NCBI GenBank assembly: GCA_052144935.1
Contig: JBKQPR010000357.1
Coordinates: 25,465-89,464, forward strand
Direction: 5' to 3'
DNA length: 64,000 nucleotides
From: JOPF133 sp052144935
GTDB lineage: Bacteria > Acidobacteriota > Terriglobia > Bryobacterales > Bryobacteraceae
The notes under the pieces are model-generated. The model was given only the letters and a program-made list of their open reading frames with translations. It was not told the DNA's origin and searched no databases. The position numbers were made by a program, and so were the translations under genes. The first letter of the stretch is position 1. Every line of letters starts with the position of its first letter. Below are positions 8,033-16,648 of the stretch, piece by piece.

Positions 8033-9349
8033 ATGCGAGCGCGCCACCGCCCGGTCACCGGTATATCCATAGCCTGTGGCCTGGTGTTGTCGGCCGCCCC
8101 GTTTCTCGCCGCTCCGGCCAAAAAGCCGCGCCCCCCAGCCGCGCCCCGCGTCACCGCTGCCATGCGCGCCGCCGCGCTGCGCAAAGTCAACGGCTATCTG
8201 GAAGACTCCGTTGGCGGAGCGCTGTACCAGCCGGGCGCCCTGGTGCCGGTCTTCGAACAGCTCTACCGCCTGGCCAGCGGCCTGAGCCGCGATCCGGTAC
8301 ACATCATCCATTACGGCGATTCGCATACCGCCGCCGACGAATGGACCAACGACCTGCGCGACAGCTTCAAGGAAAAGTTCGGCGATGGCGGGTCGGGCTT
8401 CTCGCTGGCGGGCCGCCCCTTCCTGGGCTACCGCCGCTTCGACGCGCGCGGCGGCTCGACGGCGCTATGGCACTCCAACGGTTTCCGCTCGGCCGGCGGC
8501 GACGGGCTGCTGGGTCTGGGCGGCATGAGCATCACCGCCGATCGCCCCGGCCAATCCGTGTACCTCGACGCGGAATGCGATTTTCTGGAAGTCCATTATC
8601 TGCAGCAGCCGGGCGGCGGCACGCTGGCGCTCTACGATTCCGATCAGTTCCTGGAGGAGATCCCCACCGCGGGCGAACTGGGCCCCGGCTTCGTCCGCTA
8701 CCAGGTATCGCCCGGCCTGCACCGCTTCACGCTGAAGACCCTCGATTCCCACCCCGTGCGCCTGTTCGGATGGGTGGCCGACAAGCAAACCGGCGTCACC
8801 TACGAAGCCCTCGGCATCAACGGCGCGGAGGCCTCCGTGATCATGAAGTGGGACGAGAACCTGCTGGCGACCTACCTGCAGCGGAGGGACCCGGGCATGA
8901 TCGTGCTGGCCTACGGCACCAACGAGGCCAGCGATCCGAACTGGGTCCACGAGGACTACGAGGCCCTGTTTTCGAGCCTGCTCCAGCGCTTGCGCCACGA
9001 TGCCCCCGCCGCTTCCATCCTGGTGCTCGGCCCGGGCGACCGTTGGGCGCGCGTCAGGGGCGTGTGGCACGTGCTGGATGGCGTAGACCGCATCGTGGCC
9101 GCCGAACAGGCCGCCTGCCGCGAAAACGGCTGCACGTTCTGGGATGCCCGCCAGCGCATGGGCGGCAAAGGCTCCATGCGCGATTGGGTCTACGCGGGAC
9201 TCGCCCAGGCCGACTACGTACACTTCACCGCCGTGGGCTATCATCGCCTGGCCGAAGCGCTCTACACCGACCTGATGCGCCAGTACGAAACCTACCGCAG
9301 GACCCGCCTGGAGATTACCGATCAGATTCCCTATGGACCAGCGAAGTAA
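8033..9349 (+). CDS. SGNH/GDSL-type hydrolase, second copy
   Basis: 438 residues with a signal-like N-terminus ending near APFLAAPAKK. Catalytic blocks are complete: GDS with Ser97, GTNE (about 294), DYVH with Asp394 and His397. It parallels the preceding protein along its whole length (same order of blocks, same NGAxxxV region), so the pair arose by duplication. Two SGNH proteins with one MBOAT suggests either a heteromeric acceptor complex or separate transferase and esterase roles. The last 17 bp overlap the acyl carrier protein gene. Confidence 0.87.
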   Translation: MRARHRPVTGISIACGLVLSAAPFLAAPAKKPRPPAAPRVTAAMRAAALRKVNGYLEDSVGGALYQPGALVPVFEQLYRLASGLSRDPVHIIHYGDSHTAADEWTNDLRDSFKEKFGDGGSGFSLAGRPFLGYRRFDARGGSTALWHSNGFRSAGGDGLLGLGGMSITADRPGQSVYLDAECDFLEVHYLQQPGGGTLALYDSDQFLEEIPTAGELGPGFVRYQVSPGLHRFTLKTLDSHPVRLFGWVADKQTGVTYEALGINGAEASVIMKWDENLLATYLQRRDPGMIVLAYGTNEASDPNWVHEDYEALFSSLLQRLRHDAPAASILVLGPGDRWARVRGVWHVLDGVDRIVAAEQAACRENGCTFWDARQRMGGKGSMRDWVYAGLAQADYVHFTAVGYHRLAEALYTDLMRQYETYRRTRLEITDQIPYGPAK

Positions 9350-9566
9350 GATCGTCGCTATTATCCGGCAGGTGTCCGGACAGCCCGTCGACCCCTCGCC
9401 CGAGCAGTCGCTCTTCGAATCCGGCCTGCTGGATTCCTTCACCCTCACCGATCTGGTGGCCGAACTGGAAAAGCAGTTTTCGATCCGCGTTCCGGATTCC
9501 GACCTGACGCCGCGCCGCTTCGATTCGGTGGTGCGGATCGAAACCTATTTGCAAGGGCGAGTGTGA
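9333..9566 (+). CDS. Acyl carrier protein
   Basis: 77 residues with a four-helix ACP layout. The phosphopantetheine site is LLDSF with Ser35, preceded by SLFESG. It overlaps the second SGNH gene by 17 bp, so translation is coupled. A dedicated carrier inside an MBOAT operon is the arrangement seen with DltC, but here no adenylating enzyme accompanies it; the KAS III-like gene at 9977 is the only candidate loading enzyme in the cluster. It is probably not the housekeeping fatty-acid ACP, which has the different motif GADSLDTVE. Confidence 0.88.
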   Translation: MDQRSKIVAIIRQVSGQPVDPSPEQSLFESGLLDSFTLTDLVAELEKQFSIRVPDSDLTPRRFDSVVRIETYLQGRV

Positions 9567-9976
9567 CCGGGGCCCGGCGGGTGGAGCAGCGGTTGGCAGG
9601 CGAATCGCCTGCCCCACCAGACAAAGGAACACCTGCGCCACGCCGGCGCCGGCGGCAGCCCGGCTGCGCGGATTCGGCCGCTGTTTTGGATGGCCGCCTG
9701 TGAGCGGAGGCCGGCGGGTGGGGAAGCGGTTGGCAGGCGAATCGCCTGCCCCACTAGACAAAGGAACACCTGCGCCACGCCGGCGCCGGCGGCGGCAGCC
9801 CGGCTGCACGAATTCGGCCGCTATTTTGGATGGCCGCCTATGACTGGAGCACGGCGGGTGGGGAAGCGGTTGGCAGGCGAATCGCCTGCCCCACCAGACA
9901 AAGGAACACCTGCGCCACGCCGACGCCGGCGGCAGCCCGGCTGCGCGGATTCGGCCGCTGTTTTGGATGGCCGCCT
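9563..9976. repeat. Three tandem 137-140 bp units carrying a REP-like palindrome and split copies of the next gene's start
   Basis: Units begin at 9563, 9700 and 9840. Each starts like the KAS III start (GTG/ATG ACC or similar, then GGxGCC), continues with the palindrome GGCAGGCGA-A-TCGCCTGCC, and ends with CGGCTGCGCGGATTCGGCCGC, which is also the sequence just after the KAS III start. The palindromes are at 9591-9618, 9728-9754 and 9868-9894. The arrangement suggests that a palindromic element inserted a few codons into the KAS III gene and the interrupted stretch was then amplified, with one intact copy left at 9977. Confidence 0.85.
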
Positions 9977-10903
9977 GTGACCGGAGCCTGGCTGCGCGGA
10001 TTCGGCCGCCATCTGCCGGAAAGGGTGGTGATCAACGAAGAGCTGGCGCCGCAACTCGGCTGCGATCCGGCCTGGATCGTGCAGATGTCCGGCATTGAGG
10101 AGCGACGCTGGGCCGCGCCCTCCGACACCGTGGCTGGCCTGGGCATCCGCGCCGCCCAGGACTGTCTGGCGCGTGCCGGCGTGGAGCCGCGCGAGGTGGA
10201 CCTGATCCTGGTGGCCAGCGGATCGGCCGAGCGCCGCTTTCCCGGGCCCGCGGTGGCCGTCGGCGCCGGTCTGGAACTGCCCGGCGTGCCGGCCATCGAC
10301 CTGCCGCTGGCCAGCGCCGGCTCGCTGTTCGGACTGGCCCTGGCCGCCGAACTCTGCGGCCGCTACCGCAACGTCCTGGTGGTCGGCGCCGAGATCATGT
10401 CGCGGGCGATCTGTTTGGAACCGGCCTGCCGCGATACCGCGATCCTCTTCGGCGATGGGGCCGGCGCCTGCCTGGTGAGCGCCGAAACCGGATTCGCCCG
10501 CATCGCCGACACTCTGCTGGCCTCGGACGGCGCCTTTGCCGACGCGCTCCGCCTGGAACTGGCCGGGCCGATTCAGATGAGCGGCCCTAGCGTGATCATG
10601 CAGGCCACCCGCAAAGTGCCGCGCGCCATTTCCGAGCTGCTGGAGCGCAACCGCAAGCAGCCCGGCGAGATCGCCGTCTACCTGATGCACCAAGCCAACC
10701 GGAACCTGATCGTGCGCACGGCCAAGTCGCTGGGCGTGGCCGAAGAGAAGTTCTTCATCAATGTGGGCCGCTACGGCAACACCTCCTCGGCGTCGATGCC
10801 GATCGCCGCGGCCGAGTGGTGGCAAGGCGGTCCGCCGGCCGGCCCGATGGTTTTCGCGGCCTTTGGCGCAGGGCTGAACTGGGGCGCGGTGCTGGCGGAG
10901 TAA
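9977..10903 (+). CDS. KAS III (FabH-like) thiolase-fold protein with Cys-to-Ser active site
   Basis: 308 residues from GTG 9977, chosen because residues 2-20 (TGAWLRGFGRHLPERVVINE) fit the FabH N-terminus. The upstream in-frame extension is repeat-encoded. The triad position normally held by Cys112 is Ser113 here (PLASAGSLFG). His238 (LMHQANRN) and Asn268 (YGNTSSAS) are kept. A KAS III with Ser cannot easily run decarboxylative condensation; DpsC of the daunorubicin pathway is a known Ser variant that acts on acyl starters. In this operon a role in acyl transfer to the neighbouring ACP is a reasonable inference. No other fatty-acid genes are adjacent. Confidence 0.85.
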   Translation: MTGAWLRGFGRHLPERVVINEELAPQLGCDPAWIVQMSGIEERRWAAPSDTVAGLGIRAAQDCLARAGVEPREVDLILVASGSAERRFPGPAVAVGAGLELPGVPAIDLPLASAGSLFGLALAAELCGRYRNVLVVGAEIMSRAICLEPACRDTAILFGDGAGACLVSAETGFARIADTLLASDGAFADALRLELAGPIQMSGPSVIMQATRKVPRAISELLERNRKQPGEIAVYLMHQANRNLIVRTAKSLGVAEEKFFINVGRYGNTSSASMPIAAAEWWQGGPPAGPMVFAAFGAGLNWGAVLAE

Positions 10904-10963
10904 GAGCGCGACCGGAGTGCTGGCCCACGGGCGTTGGCATACACGCGACCGTGGCTGGTGGCT

Positions 10964-11277
10964 GGCGCGATTTCTTCCATAACGAACCCATTCAGGACAT
11001 TAATGTCCCGATTTCTAGGGGCCTCTGTTGAAAACAGAAGAGTTAACCGAGGGCGCACAGGACATTATGTCCCGAGTGCGCTTTCCTCGGGGCAGATTCG
11101 CTCTCGCGAAGCCCTCCCGAAGCCACATTGTATCCGGCGGGGCGGCGGAGGGCGGCGGGGAAGAAAGCGGCGCAGGGTGGTAAGTGGTTGGAACGGCTGG
11201 AGTTGGAGTGGATAAGAATTGTTGGCGAACTTTGTGAACGTTTACCGGCCTTATGCCGAGTGCCGGATTATGCCGAG
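10964..11277 (+). repeat. Left arm of a ~313 bp inverted repeat
   Basis: It matches the reverse complement of 11539-11850 at roughly 85% by eye, over its whole length. Both arms hold the same landmarks: GATTTCTTCC, a GGACAT-palindrome (GGACATTAATGTCC here), GTTGAAAACAG, a second GGACAT/ATGTCC palindrome, CGCGAAGCCCTCCCGAAGCC, and ATTATGCCGAG at the inner end. No convincing protein is encoded; frames through it are short and repeat in both arms. Confidence 0.85.
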
Positions 11278-11538
11278 GAAAACCAAAAACATCCGTTTTG
11301 GACCAACAATGACGGCCCTGCGAAGTTTGACCTTGTCCGCATAATAACGGTGCGACGCAGAGGCAAAGAGGCAGAGCAGCCGAGGTTTCACGGATTTCCG
11401 GAGGCCAGCCCGAAACTGGCGTGTGTTTGATGCGTTGTCGGTGGCGATCGGAACCAGGACCCATGGAATGCCCGTTCCAGGATTATGCCGAGTCTAACCG
11501 CTCCATGTGGCCGTTGGATCACGGGTTGGCCCGGAACA
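11278..11538. other. Spacer between the arms of the long inverted repeat
   Basis: 261 bp without a supportable gene. It holds a third ATTATGCCGAG near 11481 and a fragment (about 11350-11400) that resembles the GACGCAGAGGC-type long hairpins found at 22623 and 28008. Confidence 0.6.
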
Positions 11539-11850
11539 CTCGGCATAATCCGGCACTCGGCAGAAGGCCGGAAAACATTCACAAACTTCGAAAAAATCTT
11601 CATCTCTCCAACTCCCGCTGCTCCAACCACTTACCATCCCGCCCCGTTTTCTCCCCGCCGCCCTCCGCCGGCCCGCCGGATACAATGTGGCTTCGGGAGG
11701 GCTTCGCGAGAGCGAATTTGCCCCGAGGAAAGCGCACTCGGGACATGATGTCCAGTGCGCCCTTGGTTAACTCTCCTGTTTTCAACACAGCCTCCCCAAA
11801 TTCCAGGACATTTATGTCCGGAATGGGTTCGTTACGGAAGAAATCGCGCC
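11539..11850 (-). repeat. Right arm of the ~313 bp inverted repeat
   Basis: This is the partner of 10964-11277 in opposite orientation, with the same order of landmarks. Its GGACAT/ATGTCC palindromes have changed at the centre (GGACATTTATGTCC, GGACATGATGTCC), but the arms are conserved, so the palindrome itself seems to be what is kept. The arm ends 70 bp from the stop of the PIG-L gene. Confidence 0.85.
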
Positions 11851-11920
11851 GGCGTCTCCGATTTAGTTTTACCCGCTGCCGGCGCCCAACTGGGAGCACC
11901 CTAGCCGCCAGCCACCCCCG

Positions 11921-12823
11921 CTACTTCGGGAACAGCTTTTCCAGTTCCTCCAGGCTCGGCCGGCGACCGTACTCGCACAGCTCGAAAGCTTCCGCATGCC
12001 GGATCTGGCCGGCCTGCTCCGCACCGTAGCGTTTCTCCAGCGCGGCCCGCAACGCCGGACCGATGCGTCCCGCGCGCGCCCCTGTAAGCCATTGCTTACG
12101 CGCTACCGGATCCTTGGGCACCTGGTCCAGGCGGCCGTCCACCCAGGGCAGCCATTCGTAAACCTGCGAGACGTGCGCGTCCAGGCCGTTGATCTTGGTT
12201 TCCCAGACATCGTCGATCGAGACCGCCACGTCGGGGCGGAAAGGAGCCGGCTTCTGAAAGTTGTCCTCGAAGTAAAGGAAGACGGGGTTCCGGCGCAAGG
12301 CCGGGGTGTCCGCAACCACGTTCGGCACCACCACCATATAGGCGGCGTCCTGCACCAGCACGCCCGTGTAGCGGTGATCGGGATGGTAGTCGTTGGGCCG
12401 CGGGGCCAGCACCAGGTCGGCGTTCCATTGGCGGATGGCGCGGATGATCTGCCTGCGCACCTCCAGCGTGGGCATCAGCTCGCCATCGTGGTTGTCCAGC
12501 ACCTGGTATTCGGCGATCCCCAGCCGGCGGGCCGACTCCTGGGCCTCCGCATACCGGCGTTTGGCCAGCGCGCCGCCGCCCTCGGTCTGGTGGCCGGCGT
12601 CGCCGTTGGTCACCGAGACGAATTTGACGGCGTGCCCCGCCTTGGCGAACTTGGCTGCCGTGCCGCCGAATTTGCCATCGCAATCGTCCGGGTGCGCACC
12701 AAAGGCGATCACCCGGAGCTTAGTCTCTTGCGCCTGCCCCATCGCGAGCGTTGGAACCACGAAACCGCACAAAACCATCGCCGGCAAAAGAGCCGGAATC
12801 GACAGAAGCTTGCATTTTGTCAC
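11921..12823 (-). CDS. Secreted PIG-L/LmbE-family deacetylase
   Basis: 300 residues. GTG 12823 is chosen because AAGGAGG lies 6 nt upstream, and the protein then starts with a clear Sec signal (CKLLSIPALLPAMVLCGFV). Zinc-site motifs of the family are AHPDD (about residue 46) and HPDHR (about 145). PIG-L enzymes remove N-acetyl groups from GlcNAc-containing substrates. The signal peptide places it in the periplasm, so an external glycan or glycoside is the likely substrate. It stands alone, with repeats on one side and a divergent PAP2 gene on the other. Confidence 0.88.
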   Translation of the reverse strand: MTKCKLLSIPALLPAMVLCGFVVPTLAMGQAQETKLRVIAFGAHPDDCDGKFGGTAAKFAKAGHAVKFVSVTNGDAGHQTEGGGALAKRRYAEAQESARRLGIAEYQVLDNHDGELMPTLEVRRQIIRAIRQWNADLVLAPRPNDYHPDHRYTGVLVQDAAYMVVVPNVVADTPALRRNPVFLYFEDNFQKPAPFRPDVAVSIDDVWETKINGLDAHVSQVYEWLPWVDGRLDQVPKDPVARKQWLTGARAGRIGPALRAALEKRYGAEQAGQIRHAEAFELCEYGRRPSLEELEKLFPK

Positions 12824-13032
12824 GATACGCCTCCTTATTGCACATCGGAATCGTCTGGCCGCCTGGCAGGTAATAATTAGCAACCCTCACCTCCAAGCGC
12901 AAGGGCCACGGCGTGCGTGCACGGGTTCGTGGCTTCTGAATCACAGCCGGGCCCAGACTCCGCGGCGGTCTCCCGGTGCTGCCTCCGATCCCGCAGTCGG
13001 GGAACTAGTGTATTCTCTCCAAGGTGAGGAGC

Positions 13033-13671
13033 ATGGATCGGCGGGTTCGCGCGGCGGCCGCGATTGGCGGGTTGCTGGTGTTTGGGGCGATGGCCTACCC
13101 GCTGGTGCGCGGCGAGGCGATTGGGTTCGACCTGCCGGTGCGGGCGGCCATCCACGGCTGGGCCTTTCCGGCACTGACGGTGGCCATGCGGATGATCACC
13201 ATGCTGGGATCGCAAAACCTCCTGGCGGCGCTGGGTGCGATTCTGGTATGGCGCTTTGTGAAGCGCGGCGAACGCCAGTCGGCGTACCTGCTGGCGGCCG
13301 GGAGCCTGAGCGCGGAAGCCTTGTCGGAGCTGCTCAAGGTGTTGATTCACAGGCCGCGGCCGGAGGTTTTCTTTGGACTCGTGCCGGCGGAAACGTACAG
13401 CTTCCCCAGCGGGCACGCGTTTGTGCCGGCGGTATATTTTGGGATCCTGGCCGGCATCCTGGCGGCGGGAGCGCGATGGCGCGCGGCGGTGGTAGTGCTG
13501 GCAGCGGTCCTCGGATTCTCGCGCGTGTATCTGGGCTACCACTATCCGAGCGACGTGGTGGGGGGCTGGGCGCTGGCGGTGGTTTGGCTGGTGCTGTGGG
13601 CTATGGCCGCGGACCGAGCCGGCCGCCGCCGGGACCGTCAACCGGAGCCGGGATCGCCTCCGGATCGATAG
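13033..13671 (+). CDS. PAP2-family membrane phosphatase
   Basis: 212 residues, five or six membrane helices. The phosphatidic acid phosphatase signature is complete: K-x6-RP in LLKVLIHRPRP, PSGH in YSFPSGHAF, and SR-x5-H-x3-D in SRVYLGYHYPSD. ATG 13033 is preceded by AAGGTGAGG, a good ribosome site; GTG 13024 lies within that site and is less likely. Family members dephosphorylate lipid phosphates such as undecaprenyl pyrophosphate or phosphatidic acid. The 3' end overlaps the convergent dioxygenase gene by about 70 bp. Confidence 0.9.
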   Translation: MDRRVRAAAAIGGLLVFGAMAYPLVRGEAIGFDLPVRAAIHGWAFPALTVAMRMITMLGSQNLLAALGAILVWRFVKRGERQSAYLLAAGSLSAEALSELLKVLIHRPRPEVFFGLVPAETYSFPSGHAFVPAVYFGILAGILAAGARWRAAVVVLAAVLGFSRVYLGYHYPSDVVGGWALAVVWLVLWAMAADRAGRRRDRQPEPGSPPDR

Positions 13672-14496
13672 CCAGAGTCACGGTGGCCACAAATCCATCG
13701 GTGCTGGCACGGCTGCTCAACCTGGCCAGGCTCGCCATCGACGCGCCACCGTGCTGCCCGTTGAAGACGCCGTCCTCGCTCTGGAGCGTGCGGTGAACCG
13801 TCAGCCGCCTGGAATACGGCTCCAGCTTGGCAACCTCCTCCGTGACATCCTCGGGGAGGAAGAGTTGCCCCGTGTGGGAGACGTGGCCTCCCGCGTACTT
13901 TCCGTCCGCCGCACTGCCGCCTAAGTGAACCTTGAGATGGATATGGATGGCGCGGCCCTCGTACCAGCCGGGGTACAGCGTGGTGAACTCCGCGATACCT
14001 TGTGGATCGGTCAACTGAACTCCGCGCAGGAAGAGGGCGCCATCGGTTGGCCGCGCCGCGGGAGGCATCCCGCCCCGGCCGTCCGGTCCGCCCGGGCCGC
14101 CTGGGCCAGGGGGCGGCGCCGTGCCTGGGCCGAACCCTTGCGGCCCCATCCCGCGGCGTCCGCGGCCACCCGCCCGTCGGGGCTGTTGGCAGTGAAGCCG
14201 GAGTACACCCCCAGAGCATCGCACTGCCAGATGTCCACGGCCGCACTGGGAAGAGGGCTGCACCGCCTGGCATCAACCATGGCAATCCGCAGTTTGAGGG
14301 GCAGCCCGGGCTTACCCTCAGTGATGTTCTGCCGCAGGGTCTGGTCATCCAGATAGTAAGGGCCGGCCTCCTGCTCCGCCATCAGGGTGCAATCGGGCGT
14401 AGCGGGCATCGCCTTCAGACGCGAGAGCGCCGCCACGCCAGTGATGAAAAAGGCCCGCCGGCTGGGATGCCACCGGATCGAATCGTCTGCTGCCAT
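13601..14496 (-). pseudogene. Intradiol ring-cleavage dioxygenase, frameshifted
   Basis: Two overlapping minus-strand frames together give one intradiol dioxygenase. Frame one (from ATG 14496, Tat-like RRAFF) carries EAGPYYLDDQ and DIWQCDALGVYSGF. Frame two carries the rest, including the iron-ligand stretch YPGWYEGRAIHIH. The switch falls at about 14160-14180, in a Gly/Pro-rich, GC-rich linker. Both halves remain otherwise intact, so this is a recent mutation, programmed slippage, or a sequencing error in a homopolymer-rich spot. Exported intradiol-like proteins of this type are common in Acidobacteriota; the aromatic substrate is not known. Confidence 0.8.
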
Positions 14497-14533
14497 ATCA
14501 CCGATGATAAGCGGCGGCCGGGATGGGTGGCTG

Positions 14534-16276
14534 TTAAGAATTGTCAAGGTTCTTGTGTGGCTCTACATGTGGCTCTAAGTCCAGGCTGTGGTAAGCCGCC
14601 AGCGCCTCGTGAAGGCTATCGAAAATGCGATTGGGGCCGATCGCCTCGGTAAGGCGGTGCCGGTCCAGATCCGGCTTCAGGTCCGATTGGACGTGCGCCA
14701 AAACCAACTCGACACCGCGATGGGCCATGTCTCGCTGAAGCTCCCGCACGACATGCGCGGCGGTATAGTCCACGTTCGTAATCGCCCCCGCATCCACCAC
14801 CAGCCAGCGCAAACGCGAAGGCGCCGGCCCGGCCAGACCGCGAATCTCGTCCGCGAACATTCCGGCATTCGCATAGAAGAGCGCCGCGCCAAACCGGTAG
14901 ACCGCCAACCCTGGCTCGGTGACCGCTCCGGGAACCGCCGGCGTCAATCGCCAGATGCCCGCTGGGCCCTGAACCAGCACCGCCGTGTGCGGGCGATAGC
15001 TGTGGCGCACCACCCGGAGCAGCGACAGCACCATGGCAAGCAGGATGCCCTGTTCGACTCCCACGAGCACGACCACCGCCGCGGTAAAGAACGCCAGCGC
15101 ATATTCGCCGGGGCTCTCCTGGCGGATGGCCCGCAGGCCGCGCACGTCCGTGAGGCCGATGGCCACGATAAACACGATGGCGCCCAGCACGCATCGCGGC
15201 AGGTACTGGAATGGGCCGGTGAGAAAGAGAAGCACCAGCGCAACCACCACCGCCATAGCCACGTGCGCCACCTGGCTCTGACCGCCGGAGCGCTCCACCA
15301 TGGCCGTTTGCGTGGGGCTTCCGTTTACCACGAACGTCCCGCTCAACGCCGCAGCGGCGTTCGCCGCGGCGAGGCCGCCGAGGTCGGCGTTCTCATCCGG
15401 CCGTTGATGGTGGCGGATGGCGTAAATGCGGGCGGTTGCCGCGCTTTGCGCGACGATCATCACAAAGCACGATCCTGCCACGGGCATCAATGGCTCTATG
15501 TCCTTCCAACCCACGCTGGGGAATCCCGCATGCGGCAGGCCGCCGGCCAGCGGCCCGATGACGCCAATGCCATGCCCGGCAAAATCCCATGTGGCGCTGG
15601 CCGCGATCGCGCCGCCCACCGCGATGAGCGGACCGGGTATTCTCGGTCGAAACCGGTGGAGCGCCAGGACGCCGCCAACCACCACCGCGGAGAGACCCAG
15701 GGATGGCCAGCGAATATGAGGCAGACCGCGGACGATCTCCGCCAGTTGCTCAACCGTCCGATGGGAGTGAACCTCCAGGCCGAGCATTTCGCCCAACACG
15801 GCGATTCCCACCTGGAACCCCACTCCGGTGAGAAAACCTACCAGCACCGTCCGGGAAAGGAAATCGGCCAGGAAGCCCAGCCTGAGCAGGCGTGCCACCA
15901 GCAGCAGCCCGGCGGTCAGCATCCCTACCAGCCCCGCCAGCGCCACGTATCTCGCGCTGGCCACCGGCGCCATGCCGGAGATGCCCCCAGCCAGAATGGC
16001 GGCGGTCGCCGAATCGGCGGCGACCACCAGGTACCGGGACGAGCCGAAGGTGGCGAACGCGAGAAGCGGCAGGAACAAGGTGTAGAATCCGCTGACGGCC
16101 GGCATGCCGGCGATGGCGGCATAGCCCAGGGCCTGCGGGATGCTCATGGCCGCCAGTTCGATTCCGGCCAGGGAATCGCGGACGCTGCCAGCCAGGCTGA
16201 AGGGCCGCATCCCACGGAAGAGGCTCGGCCACTGCGGCTTGCCAGCCTGCTGGCTCGGCCCCGGCGCGGCTTCCAT
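14534..16276 (-). CDS. SulP-family anion transporter with STAS domain
   Basis: 580 residues. The first ~400 form a SulP/SLC26 membrane domain, with the family stretch SIPQALGYAAIAGMP near residue 46 and NGSPTQTAMVE near 310. The C-terminus (about 430-565) is a STAS domain with VVDAGAITNVDYTAA at the phospho-loop position. It transports sulfate, bicarbonate or related anions. The start follows the stop of a small secreted-protein gene by 12 bp, so they may be co-transcribed. Substrate cannot be told. Confidence 0.9.
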   Translation of the reverse strand: MEAAPGPSQQAGKPQWPSLFRGMRPFSLAGSVRDSLAGIELAAMSIPQALGYAAIAGMPAVSGFYTLFLPLLAFATFGSSRYLVVAADSATAAILAGGISGMAPVASARYVALAGLVGMLTAGLLLVARLLRLGFLADFLSRTVLVGFLTGVGFQVGIAVLGEMLGLEVHSHRTVEQLAEIVRGLPHIRWPSLGLSAVVVGGVLALHRFRPRIPGPLIAVGGAIAASATWDFAGHGIGVIGPLAGGLPHAGFPSVGWKDIEPLMPVAGSCFVMIVAQSAATARIYAIRHHQRPDENADLGGLAAANAAAALSGTFVVNGSPTQTAMVERSGGQSQVAHVAMAVVVALVLLFLTGPFQYLPRCVLGAIVFIVAIGLTDVRGLRAIRQESPGEYALAFFTAAVVVLVGVEQGILLAMVLSLLRVVRHSYRPHTAVLVQGPAGIWRLTPAVPGAVTEPGLAVYRFGAALFYANAGMFADEIRGLAGPAPSRLRWLVVDAGAITNVDYTAAHVVRELQRDMAHRGVELVLAHVQSDLKPDLDRHRLTEAIGPNRIFDSLHEALAAYHSLDLEPHVEPHKNLDNS

Positions 16277-16288
16277 CGGAGAAGTATC

Positions 16289-16648
16289 CTACGAGGTCTT
16301 CTTGGCGACGAACGGCTGCGCCTGATCGTCACCGGTTCGCTGCACTTTGAAATCGATCTTGTCCGCCGCCACCTTGCCGGTGTATTTCAAATCGATCCCA
16401 TCCCCGAAATCCAGGTGCACCGTAAAAGAGATCTCGTCGCCGTGGATTTCACCGTTCTGGATGGGCTGCTCGAACTGATCGCCGCCCATGGTGCCGGTGA
16501 GCTTCCCGCCATCGGCTTTCAATTTGAAGGTGATGCTGTAGGTATTGCCGTTGGGACCCGGCTGGTCGCCGGTCCAGGCGCCGGTGGGATCGGCGGCCAG
16601 CAGAAGACTCGCGCCCGCAAGCGCCAAAACGAGAATGCGTGGGATCAT
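16289..16648 (-). CDS. Small secreted beta-rich protein, function unknown
   Basis: 119 residues from ATG 16648. It has a Sec signal (IPRILVLALAGASLLLA, cleavage near AAD), then a repeating two-strand pattern (ADPTGAWTGD, NTYSITFKLKADGGKLTGTM, EISFTVHLDFGDG). Such lipocalin-like or beta-barrel-like secreted proteins recur in Acidobacteriota and Planctomycetes with no assigned role. It lies just upstream of the SulP gene on the same strand. Confidence 0.75.
   Translation of the reverse strand: MIPRILVLALAGASLLLAADPTGAWTGDQPGPNGNTYSITFKLKADGGKLTGTMGGDQFEQPIQNGEIHGDEISFTVHLDFGDGIDLKYTGKVAADKIDFKVQRTGDDQAQPFVAKKTS

Noticed and set aside
9563..9976. CRISPR or riboswitch in the ACP-KAS III gap
   Set aside because: Only three units of 137-140 bp that are explained by a palindrome insertion and gene-start copies.
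9830..9976. N-terminal extension of the KAS III protein
   Set aside because: Encoded by the third repeat unit; the FabH-like N-terminus begins at GTG 9977.
11000..11900. Small proteins in the arms of the long inverted repeat
   Set aside because: Frames differ between the two arms and are interrupted; the palindromes, not the codons, are conserved.
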